Assembly: GCA_034184445.1 (NCBI GenBank)
Contig: JAXFZX010000029.1
Location: forward strand, 1 to 21,635
Origin: CALXZG01 sp034184445
GTDB lineage: Bacteria > Pseudomonadota > Alphaproteobacteria > CAAHEQ01 > UBA3637
Direction of reading: 5' to 3'
DNA: 21,635 nt
Positions 1 through 8,276 of the stretch are shown here, one piece after another. Each line of letters opens with the position of its first letter. Position 1 is the stretch's first letter. Under the pieces are notes generated by a model, which worked only from the letters and a program-made list of their open reading frames with translations, had not been told where the DNA came from and made no database searches. The position numbers and the translations under genes were made by a program.

Positions 1-67
1 ATTGGATGCTAAACCCGATAATTACGATGAATACACGGTCGGTGTGAACTTTAAGGTTGCTTTTTAA
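1..67 (+). CDS. C-terminal end of probable outer-membrane beta-barrel protein (partial)
   Basis: The frame starting at base 2 is open from the window edge to TAA at 65-67 and ends ...YTVGVNFKVAF. Alternating hydrophobic residues finishing in phenylalanine is the typical last beta-strand, read by the BAM machinery, of porin-like outer-membrane proteins. Only about 21 codons are visible, so the family cannot be named. An intrinsic terminator follows 18 bp later. The alternative is a chance frame, but the C-terminal signature and the terminator favour a real gene. Confidence 0.55.
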   Translation, partial: LDAKPDNYDEYTVGVNFKVAF

Positions 68-85
68 CATACTAAAAAAATGAAT

Positions 86-116
86 AAAAAGCCGGTGCGC
101 CAAGTGCCGGCTTTTT
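86..116. terminator. Bidirectional intrinsic terminator between porin-like gene and eno
   Basis: A 10-bp perfect stem (86-95 AAAAAGCCGG with 107-116 CCGGCTTTTT) encloses an 11-nt loop and has T-runs on both strands. It sits between the convergent ends of the porin-like gene (plus) and eno (minus), and its last two bases overlap the eno stop codon at 115-117. Confidence 0.85.
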
Positions 117-1389
117 ATGTAAATAACATTTTTCCCGCATATTGCGCAGATGTTCCCAATTCTTCTTCTAAACGCAATAGTTGATTATATTTTGAGAGTC
201 TGTCCGTTCGGGATAAAGAGCCACATTTTATCATACCACAGTTCATTGCAACGGCTAAATCCGCGATAAATGTATCTTCTGTTTCACCAGATCGGTGGGA
301 TATAATAACGGGATATCCCGATCGCTTGGCCACTTCAACAGCATCAAGTGTTTCTGTAAGAGTGCCGATTTGATTGGGTTTTATCAATACGGCAGTCGCA
401 ATCCCTTGATCTATTCCTCGTTTCAATCGTTTTGTGTTCGTCACAAATAAATCGTCCCCAACTAATTGGACTTTGTGTCCTAATTTCTGAGTCAAGTATT
501 GCCATCCGTCCCAATCATCCTGCGCCAAAGGATCTTCTAGTGATATAATGGGATAGGATTTTATCAATTTATCATAGTAATCTGTCATTTTTTCCGCCGG
601 ATATTTCTTATTTCCTTCCGATAAAAAATAAAATCCTTCTTTAAAAAAAGTGCTGGCAGCAATATCTAGTGCTAATGCAATATCCGTGCCAGTCTGATAT
701 CCCGTTAAGTCAATAGCCCTCATTATAAAATCAAGAGCCGTTTGGGTAGACTTTACCGATGGTGCAAAACCGCCTTCATCACCGACAGCGGTTGAATAAC
801 CGGCTTGCCTTAAAACTGATTTAAGGGCATAAAAAACCTCTGCCCCCATACGAAGTGCTTCCCGAAAATCAGGGGCACCTATTGGCATAATCATAAATTC
901 TTGAATATCTAAATTATTATCGGCATGTTGTCCACCGTTTAAGATGTTCATCATTGGAACCGGTAAAATGTGTGCATTGACACCCCCAAAATACCGATAA
1001 AGTGATAAATTTTGAGATACAGATGCTGCACGCGCTGTGGCTAATGATACACCAAGTAATGCATTAGCCCCCAATCTGCTTTTATTTTCGGTCCCGTCCA
1101 AATGAATCAGTAATTCATCAATCAATCGCTGATTATCCGCCGGATATCCCAGTATGTGATTGAAAATCTCACCATTAACATTCTCTATCGCCTTTAAAAC
1201 CCCCTGCCCCATGTATCGGCAATTATTGTTATCCCGTAATTCTGTGGCTTCGTGGATGCCTGTTGAAGCTCCACTGGGAACAGCGGCACGTCCAACTGTT
1301 CCATCGGAAAGTATCACATCAACCTCTAAGGTCGGCATGCCGCGAGAATCTAAAATTTCCCGTGATTTAATGTCAACAATGTCTTGCAT
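115..1389 (-). CDS. eno: Enolase (phosphopyruvate hydratase)
   Basis: Converts 2-phosphoglycerate to phosphoenolpyruvate in glycolysis; also a degradosome partner in many proteobacteria. The 424-aa length is normal. Visible hallmarks: N-terminal SREILDSRGMPTLEVDV, the substrate-loop segment GASTG (about residues 40-44), NGGQHADNN (151-159), E205 in VGDEGG, metal ligands D242, E285 (SLEDP) and D312 (VGDDLF), the catalytic lysine K337 (LIKPNQ), and the phosphate-binding SHRSGE block (364-369). It is the last gene of tpiA-secG-kdsA-eno. Its ATG lies 21 bp after the kdsA stop and is preceded by a purine-rich GGGGGGA. The bidirectional hairpin overlapping its stop ends the operon. Confidence 0.97.
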   Translation of the reverse strand: MQDIVDIKSREILDSRGMPTLEVDVILSDGTVGRAAVPSGASTGIHEATELRDNNNCRYMGQGVLKAIENVNGEIFNHILGYPADNQRLIDELLIHLDGTENKSRLGANALLGVSLATARAASVSQNLSLYRYFGGVNAHILPVPMMNILNGGQHADNNLDIQEFMIMPIGAPDFREALRMGAEVFYALKSVLRQAGYSTAVGDEGGFAPSVKSTQTALDFIMRAIDLTGYQTGTDIALALDIAASTFFKEGFYFLSEGNKKYPAEKMTDYYDKLIKSYPIISLEDPLAQDDWDGWQYLTQKLGHKVQLVGDDLFVTNTKRLKRGIDQGIATAVLIKPNQIGTLTETLDAVEVAKRSGYPVIISHRSGETEDTFIADLAVAMNCGMIKCGSLSRTDRLSKYNQLLRLEEELGTSAQYAGKMLFT

Positions 1390-1410
1390 ATTCCCCCCAT
1401 GGGAATATAT

Positions 1411-2232
1411 TTAGGACCTTTTTACCAAATTGTCTAGTGCTATCAATCGATCCAATACCGCTGGCATATCCGAAAGTTTAATCATATTTGGACCATCACT
1501 GGGGGCCTTATCTGGATCTTGGTGCGTTTCAATAAAAATACCGGCAATTCCCGTTGTCATAGCAGCATTGGCTAAAATGGGAGCGAACTCGCGCTTACCA
1601 CCGCTGGAACCACCGTTCCCTCCGGGGGATTGAACCGAATGGGTTGCATCAAAAATGACGGGATACCCCGTTTGCTTCATAATCGGAAGTGATCGCATAT
1701 CAACCACCAAATTATTATATCCGAAAGTTGTACCCCGCTCAGTCAAAAGGATATTCTGATTTCCCGTGCTTTCAATTTTGGCAACAACCTGAGCCATGTC
1801 CCATGGAGCTAAAAACTGTCCCTTTTTCACATTAATGATTTTGCCGGTTCTTCCCGCCGCAAGTAATAAATCCGTTTGCCGACATAAAAATGCCGGAATT
1901 TGCAGGATATCCACAACATCTGCCGCCAAGGGGCACTGAAATGGCTCATGAATATCGGTTAAGGTTGCACAACCAATTTGCTTTTTAATTTCCTTAAAAG
2001 CCTCTAACCCCCTTTCCAATCCCATTCCACGGATGCCATTAATACTGGTGCGATTGGCTTTATCAAAGGAAGCCTTAAAAACAAACGGGATTCCCAATTT
2101 TTGAGTCAAATCCCATAAAGATCCCGCCATATCCAAACCATGATCCAAGCTTTCCATTTGGCACGGTCCTGCAATTAAAACAAACGGCCTATCGTTTCCA
2201 AAAACGATACTGTTTAATTGGACTGATTTCAT
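1411..2232 (-). CDS. kdsA: 3-deoxy-8-phosphooctulonate (Kdo-8-P) synthase
   Basis: Condenses phosphoenolpyruvate with arabinose-5-phosphate to make Kdo-8-phosphate, precursor of the LPS inner core, so the organism has or had a Gram-negative envelope. The 273-aa protein shows AGPCQMES at about residues 21-28, FKASFDKANRTS (53-64), the LTERG strand, and the FDATHSVQSPGG active-site loop near 195-206. A DAHP-synthase-family relative is the alternative, but this loop and the length fit KdsA. Its position just before eno, whose product PEP is its substrate, is functionally neat. It starts 19 bp downstream of secG with a GGAGG-type ribosome site. Confidence 0.96.
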   Translation of the reverse strand: MKSVQLNSIVFGNDRPFVLIAGPCQMESLDHGLDMAGSLWDLTQKLGIPFVFKASFDKANRTSINGIRGMGLERGLEAFKEIKKQIGCATLTDIHEPFQCPLAADVVDILQIPAFLCRQTDLLLAAGRTGKIINVKKGQFLAPWDMAQVVAKIESTGNQNILLTERGTTFGYNNLVVDMRSLPIMKQTGYPVIFDATHSVQSPGGNGGSSGGKREFAPILANAAMTTGIAGIFIETHQDPDKAPSDGPNMIKLSDMPAVLDRLIALDNLVKRS

Positions 2233-2251
2233 ATCCCCTCCTTAATCGGCT

Positions 2252-2536
2252 TTATTTTTGTTCGGTTGATACCGGCGGTAAAATCGTTTCCGGTGTCACC
2301 GTTGTATGATAACGTGCCATAACGACCAAAGTTAAACTAGTGCAGATAAAACAAGCAAAGAAAATCGTTGTCAACTTTGTTAAGATATTACCGGCTTGGC
2401 GTCCTGTAAAGAGACCATTAGCCCCTTGTCCCCCACCAAGGCCGCCCAAAGCCCCTCCTTCGGATCGTTGCAACAATACCAAAATTGTGATGGCAATGGC
2501 CAACATAATATGAATAACCAAAAAAACAGAGTTCAT
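2252..2536 (-). CDS. secG: Protein-export membrane subunit SecG
   Basis: Small accessory subunit of the SecYEG translocon. The 94-aa protein has two hydrophobic helices (about residues 4-22 and 51-73) joined by the typical Gly-rich loop LLQRSEGGALGGLGGG, the family signature. A short charged tail follows. It lies between tpiA (16 bp upstream) and kdsA (19 bp downstream), in the usual tpiA-secG order. In many alphaproteobacteria pyrG sits between secG and kdsA; it is absent here. An AAAGGA ribosome site precedes the start. Confidence 0.95.
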   Translation of the reverse strand: MNSVFLVIHIMLAIAITILVLLQRSEGGALGGLGGGQGANGLFTGRQAGNILTKLTTIFFACFICTSLTLVVMARYHTTVTPETILPPVSTEQK

Positions 2537-2552
2537 TTTTCAATTCCTTTCT

Positions 2553-3302
2553 TTAAAATTGAGTTTCGGCAATGGCCCAAAAATCTTCGGCTTTTAAACT
2601 GGCACCACCGATTAAAGCCCCGTCCACATCAGATACAGACAATAATTCTTTCGCATTTGATGGTTTTACAGATCCACCATACAAAATCCGCATCTTATCG
2701 GCAACTTCTTCGCCTAAAACCTTTTTAAGCTCTGCCCGCACCGCTCCATGCACTTCGGCAACATCCGCGGTTGTTGGAACTTTCCCCGTGCCGATTGCCC
2801 AAACGGGTTCATAGGCAATCACGCAATTTTCTGCCGTCGCCTTTGGGGGAACAGAGCCCCGAATTTGTGCCGTCACAACAGGTAAAGCACGACCGGATTC
2901 GCGTTCAGCCAATGTTTCACCGACACAAATCACAACCGTTAAGCCCGCATCAATGGCATTTTCAGCCTTGGTGCGCACAATCTCGTCCGTTTCAGCATGC
3001 ATGGCGCGTCGTTCGGAATGACCGACAATCGTATGTGTTGCCCCTAAATCCCGAACCATTTCCGCCGATACATCACCGGTATAGGCACCCATGGTTTTTG
3101 GGGCTACGGCAACATCTTGGGCACCAACCCCAATTTTGTGAGGAAGTCCTGCAATTTGGCCCAGCAAACTCATCGGTGGGCAAATCAGCACATCAAATGG
3201 TAAATCCCCACTTGTCTTATCAAATACGGCCTTAGCCAAAGCCAATCCATCATTTTTCAGGCAATTCATTTTCCAATTACCGGCAATTAATTTACGACGC
3301 AT
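2553..3302 (-). CDS. tpiA: Triosephosphate isomerase
   Basis: Interconverts glyceraldehyde-3-phosphate and dihydroxyacetone phosphate. Catalytic residues are visible: N9 and K11 in AGNWKMN, H95 in IVGHSERR, E165 in AYEPVWAIGTGK, and the phosphate-binding GGSVKPSN loop. The start is set at 3302 (249 aa) because AAAGGAG lies 7-8 nt upstream. A longer in-frame start at 3359 would place the N-terminus inside the predicted promoter and adds a non-homologous Lys/Arg-rich stretch. First gene of the tpiA-secG-kdsA-eno operon. Confidence 0.97.
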   Translation of the reverse strand: MRRKLIAGNWKMNCLKNDGLALAKAVFDKTSGDLPFDVLICPPMSLLGQIAGLPHKIGVGAQDVAVAPKTMGAYTGDVSAEMVRDLGATHTIVGHSERRAMHAETDEIVRTKAENAIDAGLTVVICVGETLAERESGRALPVVTAQIRGSVPPKATAENCVIAYEPVWAIGTGKVPTTADVAEVHGAVRAELKKVLGEEVADKMRILYGGSVKPSNAKELLSVSDVDGALIGGASLKAEDFWAIAETQF

Positions 3303-3330
3303 AAAAGACTCCTTTCTTTTGAATAGACTC

Positions 3331-3359
3331 TTTTTAGCACAATTTTTCCGAAATTTCAA
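3331..3359 (-). promoter_or_regulatory. Predicted sigma70-type promoter of tpiA-secG-kdsA-eno
   Basis: On the minus strand, TTGAAA (3354-3359) and TAAAAA (3331-3336) are separated by exactly 17 bp, with a TG one base upstream of the -10. Transcription would start about 20-25 nt before the tpiA ATG at 3302. Inferred from consensus only. Confidence 0.5.
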
Positions 3360-3394
3360 GCCAAAAGATATTTCATATTATATTTTGGAATAAT

Positions 3395-3589
3395 TTAAAG
3401 TTTTTTTTCATTTTCCAGTTCAATTACTTTTTGATGATAGTGTTCAATTAAGTGTGAGGCTTTTTGAAAAAGATTATGTTGAAAAGCCGATATTGTCCCC
3501 CATAAAGCCATAACGGATACGATTATGGTGCACAGGGCTTCTGTAATTTCCAATTTGTCTTTAAATGTCCAACCGCTTTTCTTTTTCAT
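3395..3589 (-). CDS. Small single-pass membrane protein, unknown
   Basis: From the ATG at 3589 this encodes 64 aa: a basic N-terminus (MKKKSGWTFKDK), one hydrophobic helix at about residues 15-36, then an amphipathic, charged C-terminal segment (SHLIEHYHQKVIELENEKKL) that could form a coiled coil. The frame continues upstream to 3682, but that extension overlaps the divergent GNAT gene's ribosome site, and the basic-then-hydrophobic pattern favours 3589. The ribosome site is weak. No family recognised; it could be a non-coding open frame, although the clean TM topology argues for a gene. Confidence 0.4.
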   Translation of the reverse strand: MKKKSGWTFKDKLEITEALCTIIVSVMALWGTISAFQHNLFQKASHLIEHYHQKVIELENEKKL

Positions 3590-3681
3590 GCTTTTCAGGT
3601 AAGGATTTTTAAGGCGAATCGCAAGGGGCATATTGATTTTACAAACAAAATATGTTAGGTGATTTGTAAGAGGAGTCACCA

Positions 3682-4158
3682 ATGCCCAAAATTACTGTAT
3701 CCCGCGCAAAAATGGCGGATGCCGAACAAATCGGAAAGATAGCCTTTCAAACGGCAGATATTCACTATAAATCCATAAAAAATGAATTTAAAAAGCCAAC
3801 CTTAAAGACGCAGACAGAGTATATCCGAAAAAGCATTTCAGATACTGACCTTTTGGTTTTAAAGGCCACTATGGCGGGACAAATTGCGGGCTATGTGGTG
3901 GTGTATTTTAATACTTATCCTGCGGCATATTTTAAATTTCCTAGGCGCGCCTTTATCGGTAGTATCGGGGTGGATAAAAATGCCCGCGGACAGGGGGTCG
4001 GTAAAGCCCTGCTGAAAGCGGCGGAAAGCGCGGTTAAAAGACGCGGCATTTCCGTTCTGGAAATTGATGTTTATACTTTTAACAAAGCGGCCGAGAAACT
4101 CTATGTTTCCTGCGGCTATGAAGACATCAAACATTATAAACGCAAGTTTATAAAATAA
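3682..4158 (+). CDS. GNAT-family N-acetyltransferase
   Basis: 158-aa acetyl-CoA-dependent acyltransferase. The diagnostic motif A (acetyl-CoA pyrophosphate loop) is visible as IGVDKNARGQGVGKALL at about residues 94-110 (R/Q-x-x-G-x-G/A pattern). It is followed by motif B, ending in EKLYVSCGYEDIKHYKRK, typical of RimI-like enzymes. The substrate cannot be deduced; ribosomal-protein N-terminus, small-molecule or antibiotic acetylation are all possible. AGGAG lies 7 nt before the ATG. It is the only plus-strand gene in the first 11 kb apart from the edge fragment, facing ileS across a shared hairpin. Confidence 0.85.
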   Translation: MPKITVSRAKMADAEQIGKIAFQTADIHYKSIKNEFKKPTLKTQTEYIRKSISDTDLLVLKATMAGQIAGYVVVYFNTYPAAYFKFPRRAFIGSIGVDKNARGQGVGKALLKAAESAVKRRGISVLEIDVYTFNKAAEKLYVSCGYEDIKHYKRKFIK

Positions 4159-4181
4159 CCCCACCCGTTTTAAAGGTGGGG
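4159..4181. terminator. Hairpin between GNAT gene and ileS
   Basis: Perfect 7-bp GC-rich stem CCCCACC (4159-4165) / GGTGGGG (4175-4181) between convergent genes. On the minus strand it is followed by a T-rich stretch (TTATTTTAT), so it most likely terminates ileS. The plus-strand tail lacks a T-run. Confidence 0.65.
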
Positions 4182-4197
4182 AATTAAGGGTAATTTC

Positions 4198-7100
4198 TTA
4201 TTTCACAACCTCAAAAGAAATCTGGCCGTCGCCCAATTCCTCGGTCGCGTATTCGGTCGGCAGGTTTTCGGATAAATCGGTTGCCAAAACCTGTTCCATG
4301 ATATAAGCCTGATGTTCGGTAATCGCTTCCCGAATCAGGGCTGAATCCGATTTCCATGCAAGCGTAATCCGATCCGAAATGTCCAGATTTTTCTCTTTCC
4401 GGCGGGATTGGATCATCCGCACAAAGTCGCGGGCAATACCTTCGCGCTCTAACGCCGGCACGATGGTTGTATCCAATTCCACAACCGCGGTGTTGTCGGG
4501 TAGAGGCTCTCCTTTAAATCCTTCTTTCATAGACAGGCGCAATTCAAATTCATCCGCATTTAATGTTTGACCCGCGATAGACAAAGTCCCGTCGGGATTT
4601 TGCGCCCATTCATTTTTCTTACTGGCCGCCATAATAGCCCCCATGAATTTGCCAAGGCGTTTCCCGATTAAAGGTGTCTTTAAATATAGGAAACGAGTTG
4701 CTATTGCTTCAACATCTGTATTCAAAATGACTTCTTTGACATTGATTTCGTCTTTCAGCATTTCTTTGAAATTTTCCAAAGAAAGGGCTTTTTCGCCGGC
4801 AATTGTCATGCTGGCCAACGGCAATCGGTTGCGCAATTTGTTCTCTTCCCGAATGGATTTTGCGGTTGATGCCACAGCCCGCACCAAATCCATTTGTGCC
4901 TTTAAATTTGATTCATCCGGTAAAGCATCTACATTCGGCCAATCTGCCAAGTGGACAGAGGCTTCCCCCGTTAATCCCCGATAGACAAAATCAGTCATAA
5001 ACGGTGCCAATGGAGCCATCGCTTTTGTCAAATTTACCAAAACCGTATAAAGCGTATCAAAAGCTGCCGTATCCGTTCCGTCCCAGAACCGATCCCGCGA
5101 CCGGCGAATATACCAATTGTTTAAAATATCCAAAAAGTCGGTAAAGGCAGTAGTGGCCTCGGGGATATCATAGTTCAGCATAAACCGGTGAACGGAATTT
5201 ACCAAATCTTTTAATTTTGCCAAAATGTATGTATCTAAAATATCATCGGAATGCGTAATTTCTTTGGCCTTAATTCCTTCGGCATTGGCATATAAGCAGA
5301 AAAAGTAGTATGCGTTCCAAAGCGGCATTAAGGCTTGACGCATGGCCTTGGCGACTTCTTTCCCTTCATAATCCATACAAACATTTCCGCCATGCATAAT
5401 GGAAGAAGATTCCAAAAACCAGCGCATGGCATCAGACCCTGATTGATTCAAAATAATATAGGGATCCGGATAGTTGCCGAGTTTTTTACTCATCTTCACA
5501 CCGCCTTCGGCCATGACATGCCCCGATACCATACAATACTTAAAGGCAGGCTTATGATGAAGTGCCGTCCCCAAAACATGCAAGGAATAGAACCATCCCC
5601 GCGTTTGATCCACAGCCTCCATAATAAAGTCGGCAGGAAAATGCGTATCAAACCAAGTCTGTTTTTCAAACGGATAGTGAATTTGTCCTTCGGGCATAGA
5701 TCCCGATTCAAACCAACAATCAAATACATCCGGCACACGGCGCATCATGGTTTGACCGCTGGGATCATCGGGATTGGGATAAACCACCTGATCAATGGCC
5801 GGCCGATGTAAATCCGTCACATCACATCCTGTTTTTTCTTTAATTTCAGCAACGGATCCGAATACATCCGTGCGTGGGAATTTCGGATTATCCGATTGCC
5901 ATACGGGAATCGGGGCACCCCAGAAACGTGTTCTGGAAATTGACCATTCCCGTGCCCCCTCTAGCCACTTACCAAATCGTCCGTCTTTGATATGTTCCGG
6001 CGTCCATGTAATGGATTGATTCAGGCGACACAGTTCATCCCGAAATTTCGGCACATCAACAAACCATCCCGACATAGCCTTATAAATCAGGGGGGTGTCC
6101 GTCCGCCAGCAATGGGGATAAGAGTGTTTGATTTGCTCTTTTTTGACAAGCAAACGATTTTCTTTCAAGAAATTGAGCACATATTCATTGGCATCAAAGA
6201 CTTGTTTGCCTTGCACTTCGGGCACTTCTGCCGTAAAGCATCCCGCTTCATCCACGGGGCAGACAATCGGAAAACGGGGATCATATTTGCGACAGACATC
6301 AAAGTCATCTGCCCCAAATCCCGGTGCGATATGAACCATACCCGTTCCGTCTTCGGTGGATACGAAATCCCCGGCTAAAATTTTAAAGCAACCTTTGTCC
6401 TTTAAGGAAGCAAAATGCGGGAACATGGGTTCATAGCTCATCCCCACCAGTTCGGACCCTTTCAGGGTAGCAATTTGAGTGGCGTGCTCCAATTGTTTGG
6501 CATAACGTCCCTTTAAAGCCTCGGCCAAAACATATTTTTCCCCGTTTTCTTCCATAACGGCGTAGTCAATATCGTTCCCGACAGCAATCATTTGATTGGA
6601 AAAAAGTGTCCAAGGCGTTGTTGTCCAAACCAACAGGTTCATGCCGTTTTCCAATTTAAACATAACCGTGATGGCGGTATCTACTTTGTCCCGATAGCAT
6701 CCGGGTTGATTGACTTCAAAATTAGACAGAACCGTTTGCGCCGCCCACGAATAGGGTTGCACCCGATAATCTTGGTAAATTAAGCCCTTATCATACAGTT
6801 CTTTAAAATTGTGGATTACGGATTCCATAAAGGGTAAATCCATTGTATGATATTCCAAAGAAGGATCAATCCAACGCCCCAAGCGATGAAATAAACTGAC
6901 AAAATCACCCGAGTATTTCAAAACGGATTCTTTGCAGAAATCATTGAATTTGTCCACACCATATTCTTCAATGGCCTTATGTCCCGAAATCCCAAGGGCT
7001 TTTTCCGCATTCATTTCCGCAGGTAAACCATGACAATCCCAACCAAAGGGTCTTTCTACCTTTTTGCCCAACATTGTTTGAAAACGCGCAACGGTATCTT

Positions 7101-7305
7101 TGACATAGGAAATAAAAATATGTCCGTAATGCGGTTGTCCGTTTGCAAACGGAGGGCCGTCATAAAATACAAATTCGTCCCCGTTTTTGCGTTTATCTTT
7201 GACGGCCTCAAAAATTTTACCTTCGTCCCAGATTTTTAAAATATCTTCTTCCATCTTTGGAAAAGAAAGTTTACCATTTAATTCCGGATAATATTTTTCT
7301 GTCAT
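4198..7305 (-). CDS. ileS: Isoleucyl-tRNA synthetase, type 2 (eukaryote-like)
   Basis: Charges tRNA-Ile. The 1035-aa protein has the class I HIGH motif as HYGH (residues 59-62, within DGPPFANG), the Thr-rich CP1 editing motif WTTTPWT (227-233), the tryptophan-rich WxxSRxRFWGxPIP block (about 454-467), and KMSKS as KMSKK (604-608) followed by LGNYPDP. The N-terminal DGPPFANGQPHYGH, the NYPDP after KMSKK, the length, and the lack of a C-terminal Cys4 zinc finger match the type 2 (archaeal/eukaryotic-like) IleRS clade, known from Rickettsia, Chlamydia and others and generally insensitive to mupirocin. The clade assignment is from motif recognition. It follows fabI by about 130 bp and appears to have its own promoter. 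Confidence 0.96.
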   Translation of the reverse strand: MTEKYYPELNGKLSFPKMEEDILKIWDEGKIFEAVKDKRKNGDEFVFYDGPPFANGQPHYGHIFISYVKDTVARFQTMLGKKVERPFGWDCHGLPAEMNAEKALGISGHKAIEEYGVDKFNDFCKESVLKYSGDFVSLFHRLGRWIDPSLEYHTMDLPFMESVIHNFKELYDKGLIYQDYRVQPYSWAAQTVLSNFEVNQPGCYRDKVDTAITVMFKLENGMNLLVWTTTPWTLFSNQMIAVGNDIDYAVMEENGEKYVLAEALKGRYAKQLEHATQIATLKGSELVGMSYEPMFPHFASLKDKGCFKILAGDFVSTEDGTGMVHIAPGFGADDFDVCRKYDPRFPIVCPVDEAGCFTAEVPEVQGKQVFDANEYVLNFLKENRLLVKKEQIKHSYPHCWRTDTPLIYKAMSGWFVDVPKFRDELCRLNQSITWTPEHIKDGRFGKWLEGAREWSISRTRFWGAPIPVWQSDNPKFPRTDVFGSVAEIKEKTGCDVTDLHRPAIDQVVYPNPDDPSGQTMMRRVPDVFDCWFESGSMPEGQIHYPFEKQTWFDTHFPADFIMEAVDQTRGWFYSLHVLGTALHHKPAFKYCMVSGHVMAEGGVKMSKKLGNYPDPYIILNQSGSDAMRWFLESSSIMHGGNVCMDYEGKEVAKAMRQALMPLWNAYYFFCLYANAEGIKAKEITHSDDILDTYILAKLKDLVNSVHRFMLNYDIPEATTAFTDFLDILNNWYIRRSRDRFWDGTDTAAFDTLYTVLVNLTKAMAPLAPFMTDFVYRGLTGEASVHLADWPNVDALPDESNLKAQMDLVRAVASTAKSIREENKLRNRLPLASMTIAGEKALSLENFKEMLKDEINVKEVILNTDVEAIATRFLYLKTPLIGKRLGKFMGAIMAASKKNEWAQNPDGTLSIAGQTLNADEFELRLSMKEGFKGEPLPDNTAVVELDTTIVPALEREGIARDFVRMIQSRRKEKNLDISDRITLAWKSDSALIREAITEHQAYIMEQVLATDLSENLPTEYATEELGDGQISFEVVK

Positions 7306-7339
7306 TTTTTAGTCCTTTTTTAAAAGTGCGAATAGGATA

Positions 7340-7368
7340 ATACTACCCCATTTTCTACCCAAAATCAA
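7340..7368 (-). promoter_or_regulatory. Predicted promoter of ileS
   Basis: Minus-strand TTGATT (7363-7368) and TAGTAT (7340-7345) with a 17-bp spacer, about 35 bp upstream of the ileS ATG at 7305 and inside the only sizeable gap between fabI and ileS. Consensus match only. Confidence 0.4.
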
Positions 7369-7434
7369 GGATTTTATTTAAAAACTAAAAATTAAAATTG
7401 TTTCCGGGTTTCTTTGAAAGAGATATTTTTTTAA

Positions 7435-8265
7435 TTACTCTTCTTTCTTGAATGTGGCCAATAATTCTGCCGATTTGTGGGCGTTTTTAAGGCGCATCAT
7501 ACCGTTTAAACTATATCCTGCATCAACATGAATAACTTCGCCTGTGATACCAGAGGCCATATCACTGAGCAAAAATGCGCCGGCACCACCGACATCTTCC
7601 AGGGTTATATTGCGATTAAGGGCCGAGTTATTTTCAACCCACCCCAAAATTTGCCGAAAATCTCCAATACCGGCAGCAGCCAGAGTGCGTACCGGGCCTG
7701 CCGAAATTGCATTTACACGAATATTTTGTTCACCTAAATCAAATGCAATGTAGCGAACTGAGGCTTCCAGTGCTGCTTTTGCTACCCCCATTACATTGTA
7801 GTTCGGTACATATTTTTCAGCCCCCAAATAAGTCAACGTCAAACAGGAACCACCTTCTGGCATCAGTTCTGCCGCCCGTCGGCATACATCCGTAAAGGAA
7901 TAGCATGAGATCAGCATCGCATTTGAAAAATTACCGGCCGAAGTATCCACATACCGGCCTTTGAGTTCATTCCTATCTGCAAAAGCAATGGCATGCACGA
8001 CAAAATCCATTTCACCCCAAGTGTCTTTAATGGTTTTAAAAGCATCATCCATAGATTCTTTATTCAATACATCACACGGTATCACCAATTTGGATCCTAA
8101 TGATTCGGCTAACGGTTGGACACGGCGTGCCAAGGTTTCACCTTGGTAGGTAAAGGCCAACTCCGCCCCCTGCTCTGCCAAAGCCTGTGCAATTCCCCAA
8201 GCAATAGAGTGGTCATTGGCTACCCCCATGATTAAACCTTTTTTCCCTGATAAAATTCCTGCCAT
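7435..8265 (-). CDS. fabI: Enoyl-[acyl-carrier-protein] reductase (NADH)
   Basis: Last reductive step of type II fatty-acid elongation and the target of triclosan and isoniazid-type inhibitors. The 276-aa SDR-fold protein shows the FabI-type nucleotide-binding start GLIMGVANDHSIAWGIA, Y146, and the catalytic Y156/K163 pair (Y-x6-K in NYNVMGVAKAALE), followed by SAGPVRTLAAAGI, the substrate-lid region. The Y-x6-K spacing distinguishes FabI from ordinary SDRs (Y-x3-K). The start follows GGAG by 6 nt. It begins 11 bp after the lolD stop, so it is probably cotranscribed with the Lol genes. Confidence 0.95.
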   Translation of the reverse strand: MAGILSGKKGLIMGVANDHSIAWGIAQALAEQGAELAFTYQGETLARRVQPLAESLGSKLVIPCDVLNKESMDDAFKTIKDTWGEMDFVVHAIAFADRNELKGRYVDTSAGNFSNAMLISCYSFTDVCRRAAELMPEGGSCLTLTYLGAEKYVPNYNVMGVAKAALEASVRYIAFDLGEQNIRVNAISAGPVRTLAAAGIGDFRQILGWVENNSALNRNITLEDVGGAGAFLLSDMASGITGEVIHVDAGYSLNGMMRLKNAHKSAELLATFKKEE

Positions 8266-8276
8266 TTTGTTCTCCT

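Noticed and set aside
2396..3235. Plus-strand ORFs opposite secG and tpiA (for example 2396-2728 and 2771-3235)
   Set aside because: Antisense shadows of well-identified minus-strand genes; compositionally odd (Pro/His/Arg/Gln-rich) and without ribosome sites.
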